This document shows positions 12,801-22,194 of a DNA stretch of 64,000 nt, in pieces. The stretch is from Gigantopelta aegis (lineage: Eukaryota; Mollusca; Gastropoda; Neomphalida; Peltospiridae): positions 29,266,242 through 29,330,241 of the forward strand of contig NC_054711.1 of assembly GCF_016097555.1 (NCBI RefSeq), read 5' to 3'. The notes beneath the pieces are model-generated. The model did not search any database and was not told the origin of the DNA. It saw nothing but the letters and a program-made list of their open reading frames with translations. The translations under genes and the position numbers were made by a program. The stretch's first letter is position 1. Each line of letters opens with the position of its first letter.

Positions 12801-15800
12801 GGTAAAACGTCTAGATACTCTACATTAAACATTTGGCTTAACATACAAAGGTACTATAGTGTCGTAGCGTAGCACAGGCAGCTGTCGGTGTCCATAATTT
12901 CTAGTTCGAAAAATAAATTTTAATTAATCAAATGCGCTATTTTAAGTTAAATAATGTTTTGGAAACAAATCGGGAATTCCGTTTCAGATAGGTATTTCCG
13001 CGATTTCGTCCGCAATTCTGCGATCGCGGAAAACCAGTGCCTCTAGTAATGGTAAACATGCACTAAACTACAAAAGCCTACATGCTTGACGGACCAGACA
13101 AAAAGAAAATATAAAAGATCTAAATCTATGTGTCCGTGCGCAACTCAGGTTGACCAGCTACATAATATGACATGGAAATAAATCTGCTGACTATAAATCC
13201 ACACAAACGTATGTGAACGTTTCAAGCAGAACCTCTCCTACCTCAGGTGGGATGAGGCGGATGCACTTTTCGTGCAGAACCTTGACGCACATCTCAGAAC
13301 CTGGATTCTCGAGAGGTCGCACTCGACAGTAGACCTGAAATACAACAAAGTTAAATGATGCAGGCTAAAAAATGTATCACGATTCAGTGCTTCCATGAAT
13401 CAAAGATTTTTGGTCAGAATCTCAAATATGGATGGAACGAGAAATAGCCCAATGGACCCACCAACGGGAATCGATCCTAGATTGATCGCGCATCAGGCGA
13501 GCGTTGTACCATTGAGCTACGTTCCGCCCCCATAAATAATATACAATGCACAATTCTGGAGTCAAAAATTTAAGTGCCATAAGGACATGGTCCTAGCTTG
13601 TTATTCATGCAAATAATATTTTGGACAATGTAGATAATAAAGAAATTATCGTACTGAGTTTACGAAACTTGTGTCAGGATTATTGTATTACACTCGCTTC
13701 GTAAAATCAGTACAACACACAAGCTCATACAATAATCTCTCTATACTGCTGACTCAGGGTTTCTAGAATTTTTATAAAATCCACTAGCCATGGGATCAGT
13801 GATTTATAAAAATTTACTAGCCACGATTACTAATTCACCAGCCCTACTTTACTTTAAGTTAATGTAATTCTACAAAATAATCAGATATGTCACCTAAAGA
13901 AGGAGATAGACCTTAAAAACACTAAAATTTTGTGGTGGTGGTGGTGGGCAGGAAATGCATATCTACAAAATAGACTTAACCTCAGCATTTGTTTTTCACT
14001 AGCTGTCGGACATGGCAATAGTAGTTATTTACTTGCCCAACACTGAATATCACTAGCCATGGGAGTGGGGCTACCATAATCTAGAAGCCCTGGCTACCTT
14101 TAGGTATCATTGCCATTGTTTATGTCATTTTATCACAAATCTTGCATTTTGTTGCTTCTAAATACATGAACTGAAAGTAATAGTTTAGGGATAAATCGAA
14201 GTTACAAATGTTTATGCCCGACTTTTAAACAAAACCTTTCTGTGACTGATAGGAATCAAACCTCAAAATAATAAACTGGAAACACAATTTAAATATTTCC
14301 TGTGGGTTTTTTTTTTTAAATTCTGTTCATTTATGTCATTTTTAAAAGTGAAAACTTCTATGAAATTTATATTATACTAACTACATTTGGGTTTAGTTAA
14401 TTTTCAGATACGGTGAATATTTTTTTTAATAATTAAATAGTGACTACTTAAGACTACTGGATAAATTTTTGACAAAAAAACATGTTGAGGGGGGTACAAA
14501 TTTATAAATACATAAAATAAAGTTTATATTTGAATCGCTAAGTATTATTTTTGTTTGTTTTTAACTTTTATATGTTAGATCACATTTACTTATGGGCATT
14601 TGTGGCCATATGTCCAGTATTTATGTCCATTATTTCCAATAACTGTATTTTTCTAACCAGAATATTTTTGGGAATTCATATCCCAATATTTCGTGATTTT
14701 TGCTGTTGGTAAAGTGGTCAATTTTATTATCAAATTAGCTGTCACAATCAGAGCAATTCCTGAAAATGACAGCAATGTGCCGCCATTGTTGTCAAGTGAA
14801 AATACTTGCTGAAAACCAACTCAACTCTTAATTCCCAGGTATTTTCCATTGAAAAACTAAAGGTGTAATACTCTAAAGTAATGTATTTTCTGTTGGTCTA
14901 TTATTATATTTACAGTGAGTGCCATGTACAAAACAGCAGGAAATATGAATTGGGGAATGCACTGTAAACAGTGTAAACTTACATGACATCGGGCAAGGTA
15001 TCTCGCCTGCAGTAGTCAGAAGGTTAAGCAATATTACCGTAGTCAAAGATTAAATGTTGTAGCTACTTTGTATAAAAATTTACTAATTAACCAAACTGAC
15101 AACAGACATGCCCTGATTTTTTTCCCAATCGCAAGCTCATTTAAAAATTGAGCACTGATCAATATAATATACTGGTAAACTTCTTTTTTTTCCGGGGGTG
15201 GGTGGGGGGTGTTAAATGTAGTATACACATATAGAGGTATGAATGGGTGCTGGTAAAGTCTGACAGAACAAAGAGTGAATGAAGATAACATTAAAAAGAA
15301 AAAATCCTACCTCTACAGGATCTTGCTGCTGTGTGGCGGCCCTCTTGCGTGGAGTTTTGCCTCTCCTGAAAAATCAAACAAAACAATGATCAACAAATAT
15401 CAAGTATTGGCTCTGTATTGCAAGTAGTGTTTGAGAAATGGTCATTTTGCTAACCATGGTAGGTGTTAAATTTAGGTTGAAAATCACTGATCATTTTGAT
15501 CCTATTTTTTCAAGTCCCATTATCCCAGCAAATAATGTACATAGAAACATGAAATTTTGTATGGGTATTACTATTAAGGTTATAAATGTCTGATATAGTA
15601 GTTTTCAGTTGTCATAAATTTTAATTTATCTTACATGCAGACATTTTAATAGTGTTTTAATGTCTCAAAAAATGACTGTTCTTCAGATAAAAAGGCATTT
15701 TAAAAAACATTCAGTTGTCCTAGAGCTAGATATTCAGTTGAACTGTTGAAAACTACCAGTCTGCTATATATCACACCTTCATAGTCTTCATACAAATTTC

Positions 15801-18730
15801 ACGTGTACACAATTTCCTGAAATAATGGGTCTTTATATACAGCACAACAATCATAATGATCAGACCATTTCCAAGCTAAACTGAAATTTCTCAAAAACTA
15901 CTTGGAATACAGACACCAAATTTTGGATTTATTCAAGTGAATGACTGCAGAATATTTTATACAAAGTTCAGGTCAATCTGAGACCGAAGTGTGTGGGCAA
16001 CCTTAAAATTGGATGATTTCAGATGGATTGACCCATCAAGGTACGTACGAGTATAGGACTTTTTACCACCTCTGATTTGACTACAGGTCTCTCTCAGTCT
16101 CTGATGTTTTCTGTCTACTTTCCAAAGTATTAACATTTCAGAAGTAAATAAAACAAAAGGAATGTTTGTTTCAAACTCATTTTTTAAAGTTCTACAAATA
16201 TGTATACAAATCTATGATACTGATTACAACAAAAGCTGCTAAAAAAATTGTGAGAATGATCATTTTGTTCATGTGTCACCCACATAAATCTAATTTCTCA
16301 TAACCTATTTTTTGTTTGCTCATGTAGTATGCATGTGCTAAAAGAACTGTTGCTATAGAATGCATTCACCCGGATTTCCCATATCTATTAATAGACTTGA
16401 ACAAGCCCAATGATCCGGTGATCAGAATGTCTCACTTTTGAACTAAACAGTGGACAAATAATGTAGTGCAATGTTATATAAATTATTTAATGTAAATAAC
16501 TTGTACCTCAGAAATGCACAAAACAAATTTTTAATTACTGGAGGTCTGTTACGTAACAAACTCCAGTAGAGTCTGAGGTGTTAATGCCATGGCAACGCCA
16601 TACAAATTGTATACGTCCAACACAATTAGAGATTTGGGGGCAGGGTTTAGCTTGTGCTCAGTTAAAGTGCTTGTGTTGCAGAATCGAACCACCTCGGTGG
16701 ATCCATTCAGCTGATTATTTTTCTCTCATTTCAACCAGTGCACAACAATTGGACAAAGGCTGTGTTATGTGCTTTCCTGTTTGTGGGAAAGCGCATATAA
16801 AATATCCCTATCTCAGTGTCAGAATTACCAAATGTTTGACATTATAATCAATGTGCTCCAGGTGTCTTTTAAAAAAAACTTTTACTTTATTTCATCATGA
16901 GCACAGGCCCAAGACTTGAATTAAATGACTGGTTATGTAACTTGTTGTTAGGTATTTAAACAGTCAGGAACTCAATATCCAAACAAAATGTTCCTTGCCT
17001 GTGCTCCACGATTGATATATAACCAAAGGCTGCAGCAGGTATCCTCCTGAACAAGTATTGAAAACAATATACTAGTTAGGTAGTTTATAATGTGCTGAGG
17101 TGCCATTAAAATTTAAATATTAACTTTTTTTTTAAATCCTCAGAATAGTAAACCAGCTACATAATCATACACTGTTGAAGTATGATTTGGCACTCACATA
17201 ATTTTCATCTTCTTAACATTAATGAACAGGTATGTGTAAAAGAAATCACTGACAGCACTGTTCTTATGTGTAGATTCAGTTTCACATACTTGTGTCAAAA
17301 CATCAGACGCCAAACCTGTAAGTGTCAAAAGTGTTTTAGTTTGATCAACAGAATTTGGAAGTTAGTGTTTATTGTTCAAGCATTCCAGGCACCGGATTTG
17401 GCAAGGCAGGCTTAGAACGATGGGGATTGGGGGGGCATGACAACCAGAAGGAAAATATCAACAAATTTCTTAATACAAAACAGCAGCACCCATTCTAATA
17501 AAAAAGTTAATACTATTCAGAATAGTTTCATGTTTAGAATCATAGTCATTTTGTACCATGCTGCATGGTCATTTCGTACCCTAGTGACAGTGTTTCTGTC
17601 AGAAAGAAATTTTTGGGTATGGCTTTATAAAATTAAACACAACCACAGTCAACAGGGGGCCTTCCCCAGAAAGAAAATGGCTTAAGTTTATGGTTAAGAA
17701 ATCATACAGTAATGATAAGAGTATTTAATTTTGTCAAAAAGTTAACTTTAAAAAAAAAAAAATATGCCAAAACATTTGGGTATGGCGCCATACCTGTTTT
17801 ACCCTCTGGCAGAAACCCTATGTCATTTTGTACCTTGGTCATTTCGTACCAAATTGTAAAGTCATTTCATACCAATATATACAGCAACGAATTGACCATT
17901 ACTACATGTACACTACATATTCATTACTATAAACACCACCTGCACTTCCAATTCATTACTATACATATAACGGACCAAGAAAATATTTTGTATTTATTAC
18001 ACCTTCTTTTCAAACTTTCCACTTGGTAACTAATTTGGCATAACGAAAAAACAAGTTATATATGTATACTGTCAGACCGTGTTACTTTTGTAACTAATTA
18101 AAGTATAACGCTGTTGTAAAAATAGTTTTCCCTCCCCCGACAATTTTGGGTCGGATGGCGTAAATGACAGTCTCTATTACTTATTCGCAGCTTTATAATT
18201 ATAATATCCACCCGGTCCCCCCCCCCCTTTACTATTTTTAGTTTGGGGTTAGGGTGAGGGTTAGGGAAGGGGTATCTTGATGAACTAGGGGAAGGGGAGG
18301 GGGGGTCTGGGCGGATATTTTCCCTCACATTCAATCAGCCGAATAATAAAAATCCCCCAAATCCGTCTTGAATGCATTTGCAGAAGAACTGATGAAGGTA
18401 TGCCCAGAACAGACGTGCTTAAATATTCGGTAGGACTTTCTTTTGGCACGGTCATGTATAAAGAACATTATAAAATTTTAATACTTATCATAAATAGTTA
18501 GGGTTAGTGACAGTGCCAAAGGAAAGTCCTTCCAAATATTCAGTGGCTGGTCGGATTCGGAGATTTTGCGGTCATTACATGATTACTCATTAACATAACA
18601 AACATTCCTTTCTTTTCGTTTTGGTTCCAACTGGCAACAGAACAAAAATAAAGAGGCCAAAATAGCAAATATATAAATTACAAGTTCAATAAACCCGAGA
18701 TCTTTCCCAACAATCTCACCCTTGATCCAT
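690..18730 (-). CDS. KIF23: Kinesin-like protein KIF23 (MKLP1), 5' part of gene
   Basis: Kinesin-6 motor; with RACGAP1/CYK-4 it forms centralspindlin, which bundles midzone microtubules and directs cytokinesis. Eight coding exons are seen on the minus strand: 18720-18730, 15311-15365, 13242-13334, 9423-9455, 8408-8513, 5900-6036, 1245-1369, 690-860. All have AG/GT borders and matching phases, giving about 244 residues. Visible landmarks are an N-terminal basic KTPRKR stretch, VYCRVRPL (residues 23-30), the P-loop GITSSGKT (106-113), the MKLP1-type insert VFKPDRMNG...MLERQQRE, and YIEIYNN in the motor core. Order and spacing match human KIF23 closely. The last exon ends in a split codon, so switch I/II, neck, coiled coil and tail lie beyond the left edge. 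No frameshift is seen. Family assignment is very secure; exon 1 is less certain than the others. Confidence 0.95.
1245..1369 (-). CDS. KIF23: KIF23 coding exon 7
   Basis: Acceptor CCTTAAG, donor GTTAGT. Encodes [20 protein letters not shown] then [10 protein letters not shown] and a Pro/Thr-rich stretch. This is the insert typical of MKLP1 motors between the P-loop region and the YIEIYNN strand. Starts in phase 0, ends two bases into a Lys codon. Confidence 0.93.
1370..2460. other. KIF23 intron sequence, nothing recognised
   Basis: AT-rich intronic DNA between the intron 6 acceptor and the repeat at 2461. Short open frames here have no coding character. Confidence 0.5.
2461..3058 (+). repeat. 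Unclassified ~600-bp interspersed repeat, copy 1
   Basis: Matches the reverse complement of 21085-21690 along its length. It runs from TTCTTGCTGGG and ATTAAAGGAGGGCGGCTG, through AATAAAGATTTCAAGATATA (2727-2746), to TTCTGTCATTT near the end. Position in the KIF23 intron and the AATAAAG motif are visible; the class is unknown. Confidence 0.65.
3534..3624. repeat. Small hairpin-forming inverted repeat
   Basis: Arms AAGCCGACACGG / CCGTGTCGGCTTA enclose about 65 bases. Probably a remnant of a short foldback element in a KIF23 intron. Confidence 0.55.
4020..4151. mobile_element. Foldback MITE with TGTTCAGCCA ends
   Basis: Left end TGTTCAGCCAGACCGAGCGA, right end AACGTTCGTTGGCTGAACT. The inner part contains further AACGTTCG inversions. 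A related fragment lies near 37150-37205. Confidence 0.5.
4152..5640. other. KIF23 intron, no gene recognised
   Basis: AT-rich DNA with poly-T and poly-C runs around 4589-4627. I see no conserved coding block on either strand. A GAGGGCGG-rich patch at 5775-5845 resembles one end of the 2461-3058 repeat. Confidence 0.45.
5900..6036 (-). CDS. KIF23: KIF23 coding exon 6 (P-loop exon)
   Basis: Acceptor TTGCAG, donor GTGAGT. Completes Gly100, then encodes [18 protein letters not shown] and [26 protein letters not shown] is the nucleotide-binding P-loop. The segment is nearly identical in layout to human KIF23. Ends in phase 0 after AKKY. Confidence 0.96.
6256..6488. mobile_element. hAT-like MITE (CAGGGTTTCTGCC family), copy 1
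   Basis: Begins CAGGGTTTCTGCCAGAGGGT and ends in AATTTCTTTCTGGCAGA. GGGTATGGCGCC sits just inside the left end. Same family at 17588-17820, 45120-45323 and 63384-63623. Confidence 0.7.
6663..6793. repeat. Near-perfect 131-bp hairpin
   Basis: Arms of about 50 bases: TTGACCGCAATTATTTTTTG / CAAAAAATAATTGCGGTCAA, with GGTTCAT..GTATGAACCG inside each arm. Probably a foldback MITE in KIF23 intron 5. Confidence 0.7.
7160..7182. repeat. (TG)n microsatellite
   Basis: Short dinucleotide TG tract followed by G and T runs. Confidence 0.8.
7578..7902 (-). repeat. SINE, head A / tail 1
   Basis: Near-complete copy. On the minus strand it begins with a tRNA-like head (TAGCCCAGTGGTAAAGCG with GATCGATCC as B box) and ends in tail TTTAACGACGCACTCAACAC (reverse sense). 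A target duplication CATGATCATGATG lies at 7565-7577 and 7902-7914. Confidence 0.85.
8040..8407. other. KIF23 intron, unexplained
   Basis: No repeat head or tail and no coding block seen. GAGTGAAAAA motifs at about 7434 and the inverse TTTTTCACTC at about 8303 could mark the ends of a decayed element spanning 7430-8320. Confidence 0.3.
8408..8513 (-). CDS. KIF23: KIF23 coding exon 5
   Basis: Acceptor TTATAG, donor GTTTGT. Encodes [20 protein letters not shown] and [12 protein letters not shown], matching the QYSF...LIHGKNG block before the P-loop in kinesin-6. Phase 0 start, one base of Gly100 at the end. Confidence 0.94.
8514..9422. other. KIF23 intron 4, nothing recognised
   Basis: AT-rich intron. 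A truncated piece at 9135-9155 begins CAGGGTTCAAGCTGGAAC, like a DNA-transposon end, but no partner is seen. Confidence 0.4.
9423..9455 (-). CDS. KIF23: KIF23 coding exon 4 (33-nt microexon)
   Basis: Strong polypyrimidine acceptor ending TTTGTAG, donor GTATGC. Encodes 11 residues [11 protein letters not shown], in phase 0 at both ends. It bridges IPPE and MQYSF exactly where human KIF23 has GYRLNRNGDYKE. Found by phase and alignment, not by length. Confidence 0.85.
9605..9936 (-). repeat. SINE, head B / tail 2-like
   Basis: Minus-strand copy with the second tRNA-like head (CGTGGTTAGGCCATCGG, GTTCGGATCC), shortened between head and core. Target duplication GATACATCTACCAA at 9591-9604 and 9937-9950. 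Confidence 0.85.
10031..10323 (-). repeat. SINE, head D / tail 2
   Basis: Minus-strand copy. Head TTAGCTCAGTTGGTTGAG with GATCGAACC, shared core, tail AACACCACTAGAGCA. Lies in KIF23 intron 3. Confidence 0.8.
10985..11185. repeat. Unclassified repeat shared with 22995-23130
   Basis: Shares, in inverse orientation, blocks such as AATTTTAAAACAGTAGTTGC and TTGACTAGAAA..TGCTAATCA with 22995-23130. Confidence 0.5.
11454..11540 (-). repeat. SINE tail 2 fragment
   Basis: Only the 3' tail (ACACCACTAGAGCACATTGA in the plus reading) remains. Confidence 0.65.
12173..12310. mobile_element. MITE with CCCTCTACATT ends
   Basis: GCCCTCTACATTGCGA at the left and TTAATGTAGAGGTC at the right form inverted ends. 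A related inner block (AATAGAAAT..TACCAT..CTCCTAGA) recurs at 30605-30650. Confidence 0.5.
12318..13045. mobile_element. Non-autonomous DNA transposon, 728 bp
   Basis: Inverted ends TAGAGGCACTGATTTTCC / GGAAAACCAGTGCCTCTA with 6-bp flanking repeats GTAATG. No transposase is recognised inside; a 68-codon open frame at 12469-12675 has no identifiable motif. Confidence 0.65.
13242..13334 (-). CDS. KIF23: KIF23 coding exon 3
   Basis: Acceptor TTTCAG, donor GTAGGA. Encodes 31 residues, [20 protein letters not shown] then [11 protein letters not shown]: beta-strand 1 of the kinesin motor with the CRVRPL signature. Phase 0 at both ends. Confidence 0.95.
13434..13531 (-). repeat. SINE head A fragment
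   Basis: Head and first core bases only (GAACGAGAAATAGCCCAATG ... TTGAGCTACGTTCCGCCCC in the plus reading). Confidence 0.75.
13560..13745. repeat. Unclassified repeat shared with 23160-23385
   Basis: Inverse copy of 23160-23385: AAGTGCCATAAGGACATGGT, then a block around GTGTCAGGAT and TTCGTAAAATC. A further piece lies at 31565-31590. Confidence 0.55.
13755..14092. mobile_element. hAT-like MITE (CAGGGTTTCTAGA family), copy 1
   Basis: Inverted ends CAGGGTTTCTAGAATTTT / ATAATCTAGAAGCCCTG; CACTAGCC motifs inside. Same family at 32541-33066 and 36835-37127. Confidence 0.65.
14093..14786. other. KIF23 intron 2, nothing recognised
   Basis: AT-rich intronic DNA without a recognised repeat or coding block. 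Confidence 0.4.
14787..15028. repeat. Unclassified interspersed repeat, copy 2
   Basis: Second copy of the repeat at 1-217, same orientation, ending in GTAGTCAGAAGGTTAAG. Confidence 0.6.
15311..15365 (-). CDS. KIF23: KIF23 coding exon 2
   Basis: Acceptor TTTTTCAG (from TCAG|GAGAGG), donor GTAGGA. After one base of Gly4 it encodes [18 protein letters not shown]. It corresponds to the basic KTPRK tail before VYCRVRPL in MKLP1. Confidence 0.92.
15370..16630. other. KIF23 intron 1, nothing recognised
   Basis: Low-complexity AT-rich intron; no repeat family or coding block recognised. Confidence 0.4.
16635..16870 (+). repeat. SINE, head D / tail 2
   Basis: Plus-strand copy: GGGTTTAGCTTGTGCTCAG head, GAATCGAACC, core GTGCACAACAATTGG, short tail ATCAATGTGCTCCAG. 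Confidence 0.75.
17588..17820. mobile_element. hAT-like MITE (CAGGGTTTCTGCC family), copy 2
   Basis: Inverse orientation to copy 1: starts CAGTGTTTCTGTCAGAAAG, ends ACCCTCTGGCAGAAACCCT. Flanked by CATTTCGTACC repeats. Confidence 0.7.
18421..18540. mobile_element. Foldback MITE near KIF23 exon 1
   Basis: Inverted ends AAATATTCGGTAGGACTTTC / GAAAGTCCTTCCAAATATT with GGCAC / GTGCC inside, about 180 bases into intron 1. Confidence 0.65.
18720..18730 (-). CDS. KIF23: KIF23 coding exon 1 (start codon)
   Basis: Minus strand ATGGATCAAGG followed by donor GTGAG. Eleven bases give MDQ plus two bases of Gly4, exactly the phase exon 2 needs. The join reads MDQGRGKTPRK, the same length as human MKSARAKTPRK. 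Chosen on phase, donor and alignment; a transcript is needed for proof. Confidence 0.75.
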
Positions 18731-18801
18731 TACACATTTGTTGTTGAAATTATTCAAATTATATAAGAGAAATAATCTATTTAATTTTTTGTGTTCGTTC
18801 T

Positions 18802-18837
18802 TTTGAAATCCCGCTTCACTCGAGCAAACGAACCAAT
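18802..18837 (-). promoter_or_regulatory. Possible CCAAT / E2F-like / CHR-like cluster
   Basis: About 75-105 bases upstream of the KIF23 start codon, the minus strand reads ATTGG (inverse CCAAT), then GCGGGA, then TTCAAA (inverse of TTTGAA). In vertebrates KIF23 is a cell-cycle gene driven through such CHR and CCAAT elements. Here the elements are only seen as short matches. Confidence 0.35.
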
Positions 18838-19308
18838 GAAATATTTTGTACTGTAGCGCCCCTGGGTGTTAATGTGAATAGAGTTATCTGTCTTTGATGT
18901 TAGATAAAATTTGGCGCATGCGTGTTTCGTCTTATGTGAGGAAGTGAAGTCAAATCTTCCAGCAAATTTTGTTTACTACTGTTTCCGTTTGTTTATTTGA
19001 TTGTTTGTTTATTCTTTAGGCGGATCGAAAAAATAACTTTTATGGTAATTTACTAATAATCTTCTTAACTAATGTGTTAAATTATTACTGTCAGGACAAC
19101 ACCAACCATCAGTGTCTTGAACGGTGACCACAGCCGTAAAGTTAAAAGTCATGAAATGAAGACTGTCATAAGTCTCCATATCTGGCACAAGTGACATATT
19201 TAAAAACATATTTTTATAAATTATGTTGTTTTTTTAATTACTGCTTCGCCTATGGATACCACCTTATTTAAGTTATGATTTTAATGATTATCAGCAGGTA
19301 AGTTATTT

Positions 19309-19840
19309 TTATGGGATTAGCATCAGTCCCCAAAAGGAAGGAAATGTTTTATTTAAACTAAAGGGACAGTCAACTGAAACAAGACCCTTATGTGTTGAAA
19401 AGATGCATACCCAGACCACCAACACATACTGACACTTTAACAAATGAAAAACGCGTAATTTTATAGTTAATAAAAAAAAAACCATGATTATTCCTGTTAA
19501 CTGGGAGCAGCCATTTTGTGACGTCCGGTGGTATAGCTTGGGGCGAAGTGACGTCAGCTCCATCCAACTCCTCTATACACAGTGTAAACAAACGCTCTAA
19601 TTTACATCCAGGCGCTTCGCTTTCATCAGCCTGACTTGTAGCCTGAGTACTCTGACTGTAAGGATGATAGACGGGCATTTGGACATAAATACTCTCTCAT
19701 TACAGTCAGAGAACAAGCTATGTATTTTTTTGGCAATTGCTGACAACCAAAAAGTTGCCAAAGATTTCCGCTCTAATACCACAACAATCCTATGTTTGAC
19801 GTCAAATACATTTACATCGACCATTTTCAAGTTAGTTGAT
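19309..19840. repeat. Unclassified repeat, part of palindromic cluster
   Basis: Contains the block GCATTTGGACATAAATACTC ... ATTACAGTCAGAGAA ... TCTAATACCACAACAATCC. It recurs inverted at 20195-20340 and, more diverged, at 22195-22345. Open frames on the minus strand here look repeat-derived, with no recognised domain. Confidence 0.55.
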
Positions 19841-20057
19841 TAAAATAAAATTCTGATATTAATCACTAATACACACACTACAGAAAGAAATCTGACAGCA
19901 CCCACATTCAGCTAAGCTTCGGCAAACTCCGGACAGCAGAATTCTAAGTTCGCCGACCCATATCATGACATTGCGTCACATGATCGCCCTCTCAGCCATT
20001 CCGTCTTCCAGGGGCCATCTCAAAACGACAAGTGCCCGACAATCTAAAAAAAACCCA

Positions 20058-20178
20058 GAAGTTTGTTTTGTGTAACGACACCACTAGAACACATTGATTC
20101 ATTAATCATCGGCTATTGGATGTCAAATATTTGTTAATTTTATCACTGTGTTAGAGAGGAAACCCTCTACATTTTATG
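20058..20178 (-). repeat. SINE tail 2 fragment
   Basis: Tail and start of core only, joined to the palindromic block. Confidence 0.7.
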
Positions 20179-20414
20179 GATTATTTTACAATTGTTGTGG
20201 TATTAGAATTTAGAGCTGAAATCTTTGACAACTTTTTGGCTGTCAAAAAAATACATAGCTTGGTCTCTGACTGTAATGAGAGCGTATTTATGTCCAAATG
20301 CCCGTCTAGCTCTCTTACAGTCAGAGTACTCGGGCTAATGATCGCCCACTCAGCCATTCCGTCTTCCAGGGGCCGTCTCAAAACGACAAGTGCCCGACAA
20401 TCACAAAAAAAACC

Positions 20415-20693
20415 AGTTTGTTTTGTATAACGACACCACTAGAGCACATTGATTCATTAATCATCGGCTATTGGATGTCAAATATTTGGTAATTTTATCA
20501 TAGTGTTAAAGAGGAAATCCGATACATTTTATCATTAGTAGCAAGTGATCTAGCAGCACATACCACTGCCTTTGATATACCAGTCATGGTGCACTGGGTG
20601 AAGCGAGAAATAGCGCAATGGACCCACCGACGGGGATCGATCTCAGACCGACAACACATCCATTGAGCGCTTTACCACTGGGCTGTGGACAAT
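20415..20693 (-). repeat. SINE, head A / tail 2
   Basis: Minus-strand copy, core shortened; head ends in CGCTTTACCACTGGGCTGTG. Confidence 0.8.
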
Positions 20694-20809
20694 CACCAAA
20701 GCGACAGAGAGTGGTACACGCACACACACACAGAAACAATATTACATTCACGTAAAAAAGTATTTCATCTACGAGTCGTATGCCTGCTTGGCATGTGTAC
20801 CACTTTGGC

Positions 20810-20990
20810 ATATCAAAGGTCGTGGTATGTGCTATCCTGTCTGTGAGATAGTGCATAGGCCTATAAAGATCACTTGCTACTAATGATAAAATGTAGCGGG
20901 TTTTCTCTCTAACACTATGATAAAATTACCAAATATTTGACATCTAATAGCCGATGATTAATGAACTCTGGTTACACAAAACAAACTTTT
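20810..20990 (+). repeat. SINE core plus tail 2, headless
   Basis: Plus-strand copy facing 20415-20693, so the two tails can pair as an inverted repeat. Confidence 0.75.
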
Positions 20991-21084
20991 TTTGTTATTG
21001 TCGGGCACTTGTCGCTTTTGAGATGGCCCCTTTAAGACGGCATGGCTGAGTGTGCGATCATGTGACGCAATTGATTGTAACTGA

Positions 21085-21690
21085 TGATTTTTACTTTCCG
21101 TCATTCTGTTTATTCAGCAGTTCTTTATAACCTATTGTAAACTTCTTCTTTTTTTGCGGGGATATCACCGCTTATAAATACAACGGAAGTGGTAGTGTTT
21201 AGCATTAAAATAATTTATTTTGGGTGCCAAATAATATATACACCGCCTTTACAAAAACGAAACTACTTTTTATCAGTTGGTGATAATATTTTATCACAGC
21301 GATCGATTCATTCGATGAAGATGGAAATAACATGGAAGTAACAAAAAATGTATTCGACATTAGGGGATCACACAAACGTCGTTTTTGTTTTTCGTATATA
21401 TCTTGAAATCTTTATTAAAATAATAATATTAAAACTTCAAGACCGGAACTGCTCATGAATAACATCTTTGGTTCAATTAAAGACGAGTCTGCTTGTATTT
21501 CAGATAAACTTTTTTTGTAGGCAAAATAAGGAGTATGTTTTTCCACAAAGTCCATCAACACACAACAACATAGTAACCACCAAGCTTTCTCTCCCCCCCC
21601 CCCCCCCCCTTTTTGTTTTGTTGTTGTTTTTTTGAGGGGCGTGGTGCCACACGGCTGCCCTCCTTTAATTTTCACCCAGCGAGAACACTG
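21085..21690 (-). repeat. Unclassified ~600-bp repeat, copy 2
   Basis: Inverse copy of 2461-3058. On the minus strand it holds a 93-codon open frame (21415-21696) that runs through a poly-G/C tract and ends just before AATAAAGATTTCAAGATATA. No domain recognised. Confidence 0.65.
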
Positions 21691-21984
21691 TAGCATACGT
21701 CATCAGTTATGTCAGAGGGTCGGGTCAGGCCAAATGTCATAGATATATCATGTATAATGGCTACATACATTGCAATAGGTATGTAAGAAATAATTTAGCA
21801 AACCAGCTCAGAGCTGGAACAATAAATCATACATTTATGGATATAGTTTATAATAATATGACATGGTACTAATTGAACATACAAAAACCCCATGGAAACA
21901 GAATGTGGCAAAATCTGAAATGGAAATTCACCCCCTCTATTGCCCCACTGATTAGTAAGCTTGCCCTATCCAGCATGGTCGGGC

Positions 21985-22165
21985 TAAAGCCACAGCCAGA
22001 GTACTCTGCCATTCGAGAGCTATAGTCCTTCCCATGCCTTTTTTCATAGTATGAAATTTATTACATGTTATTTATTTCAGAGCCAATTTTTTTCTAAATT
22101 GTACCCAATTTGTTATTTCCAAAACACTCTTATTTTTCTTCTTATGTCAAACCAAACAAATTATT
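21985..22165. repeat. Unclassified repeat shared with 32265-32445
   Basis: Shares GCCTTTTTTCATAGT, TTGTTATTTCCAAAA and TATGTCAAACCAAAC blocks, in order, with 32265-32445. Confidence 0.55.
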
Positions 22166-22194
22166 TACATTTTTTTTTTTTTTTTGTAAGTGGA

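Larger units (their letters stand above)
19960..21080. repeat. Large imperfect palindrome with embedded SINEs
   Basis: A block with AGCCATTCCGTCTTCCAGGG and ACAAGTGCCCGACAAT occurs at 19981-20043 and 20340-20403 in one orientation and inverted at 21000-21070. Each copy abuts a SINE tail 2. Together they make a long foldback just upstream of KIF23. Confidence 0.6.

Noticed and set aside
19388-19678. 96-codon minus-strand frame that looks protein-like.
   Set aside because: It lies in a repeated block present inverted nearby; no recognised domain or splice context, so not called as a gene.
21415-21696. 93-codon frame ending before AATAAAG.
   Set aside because: Crosses a poly-G/C tract and the other copy (2461-3058) does not keep the frame; reported only as part of a repeat.
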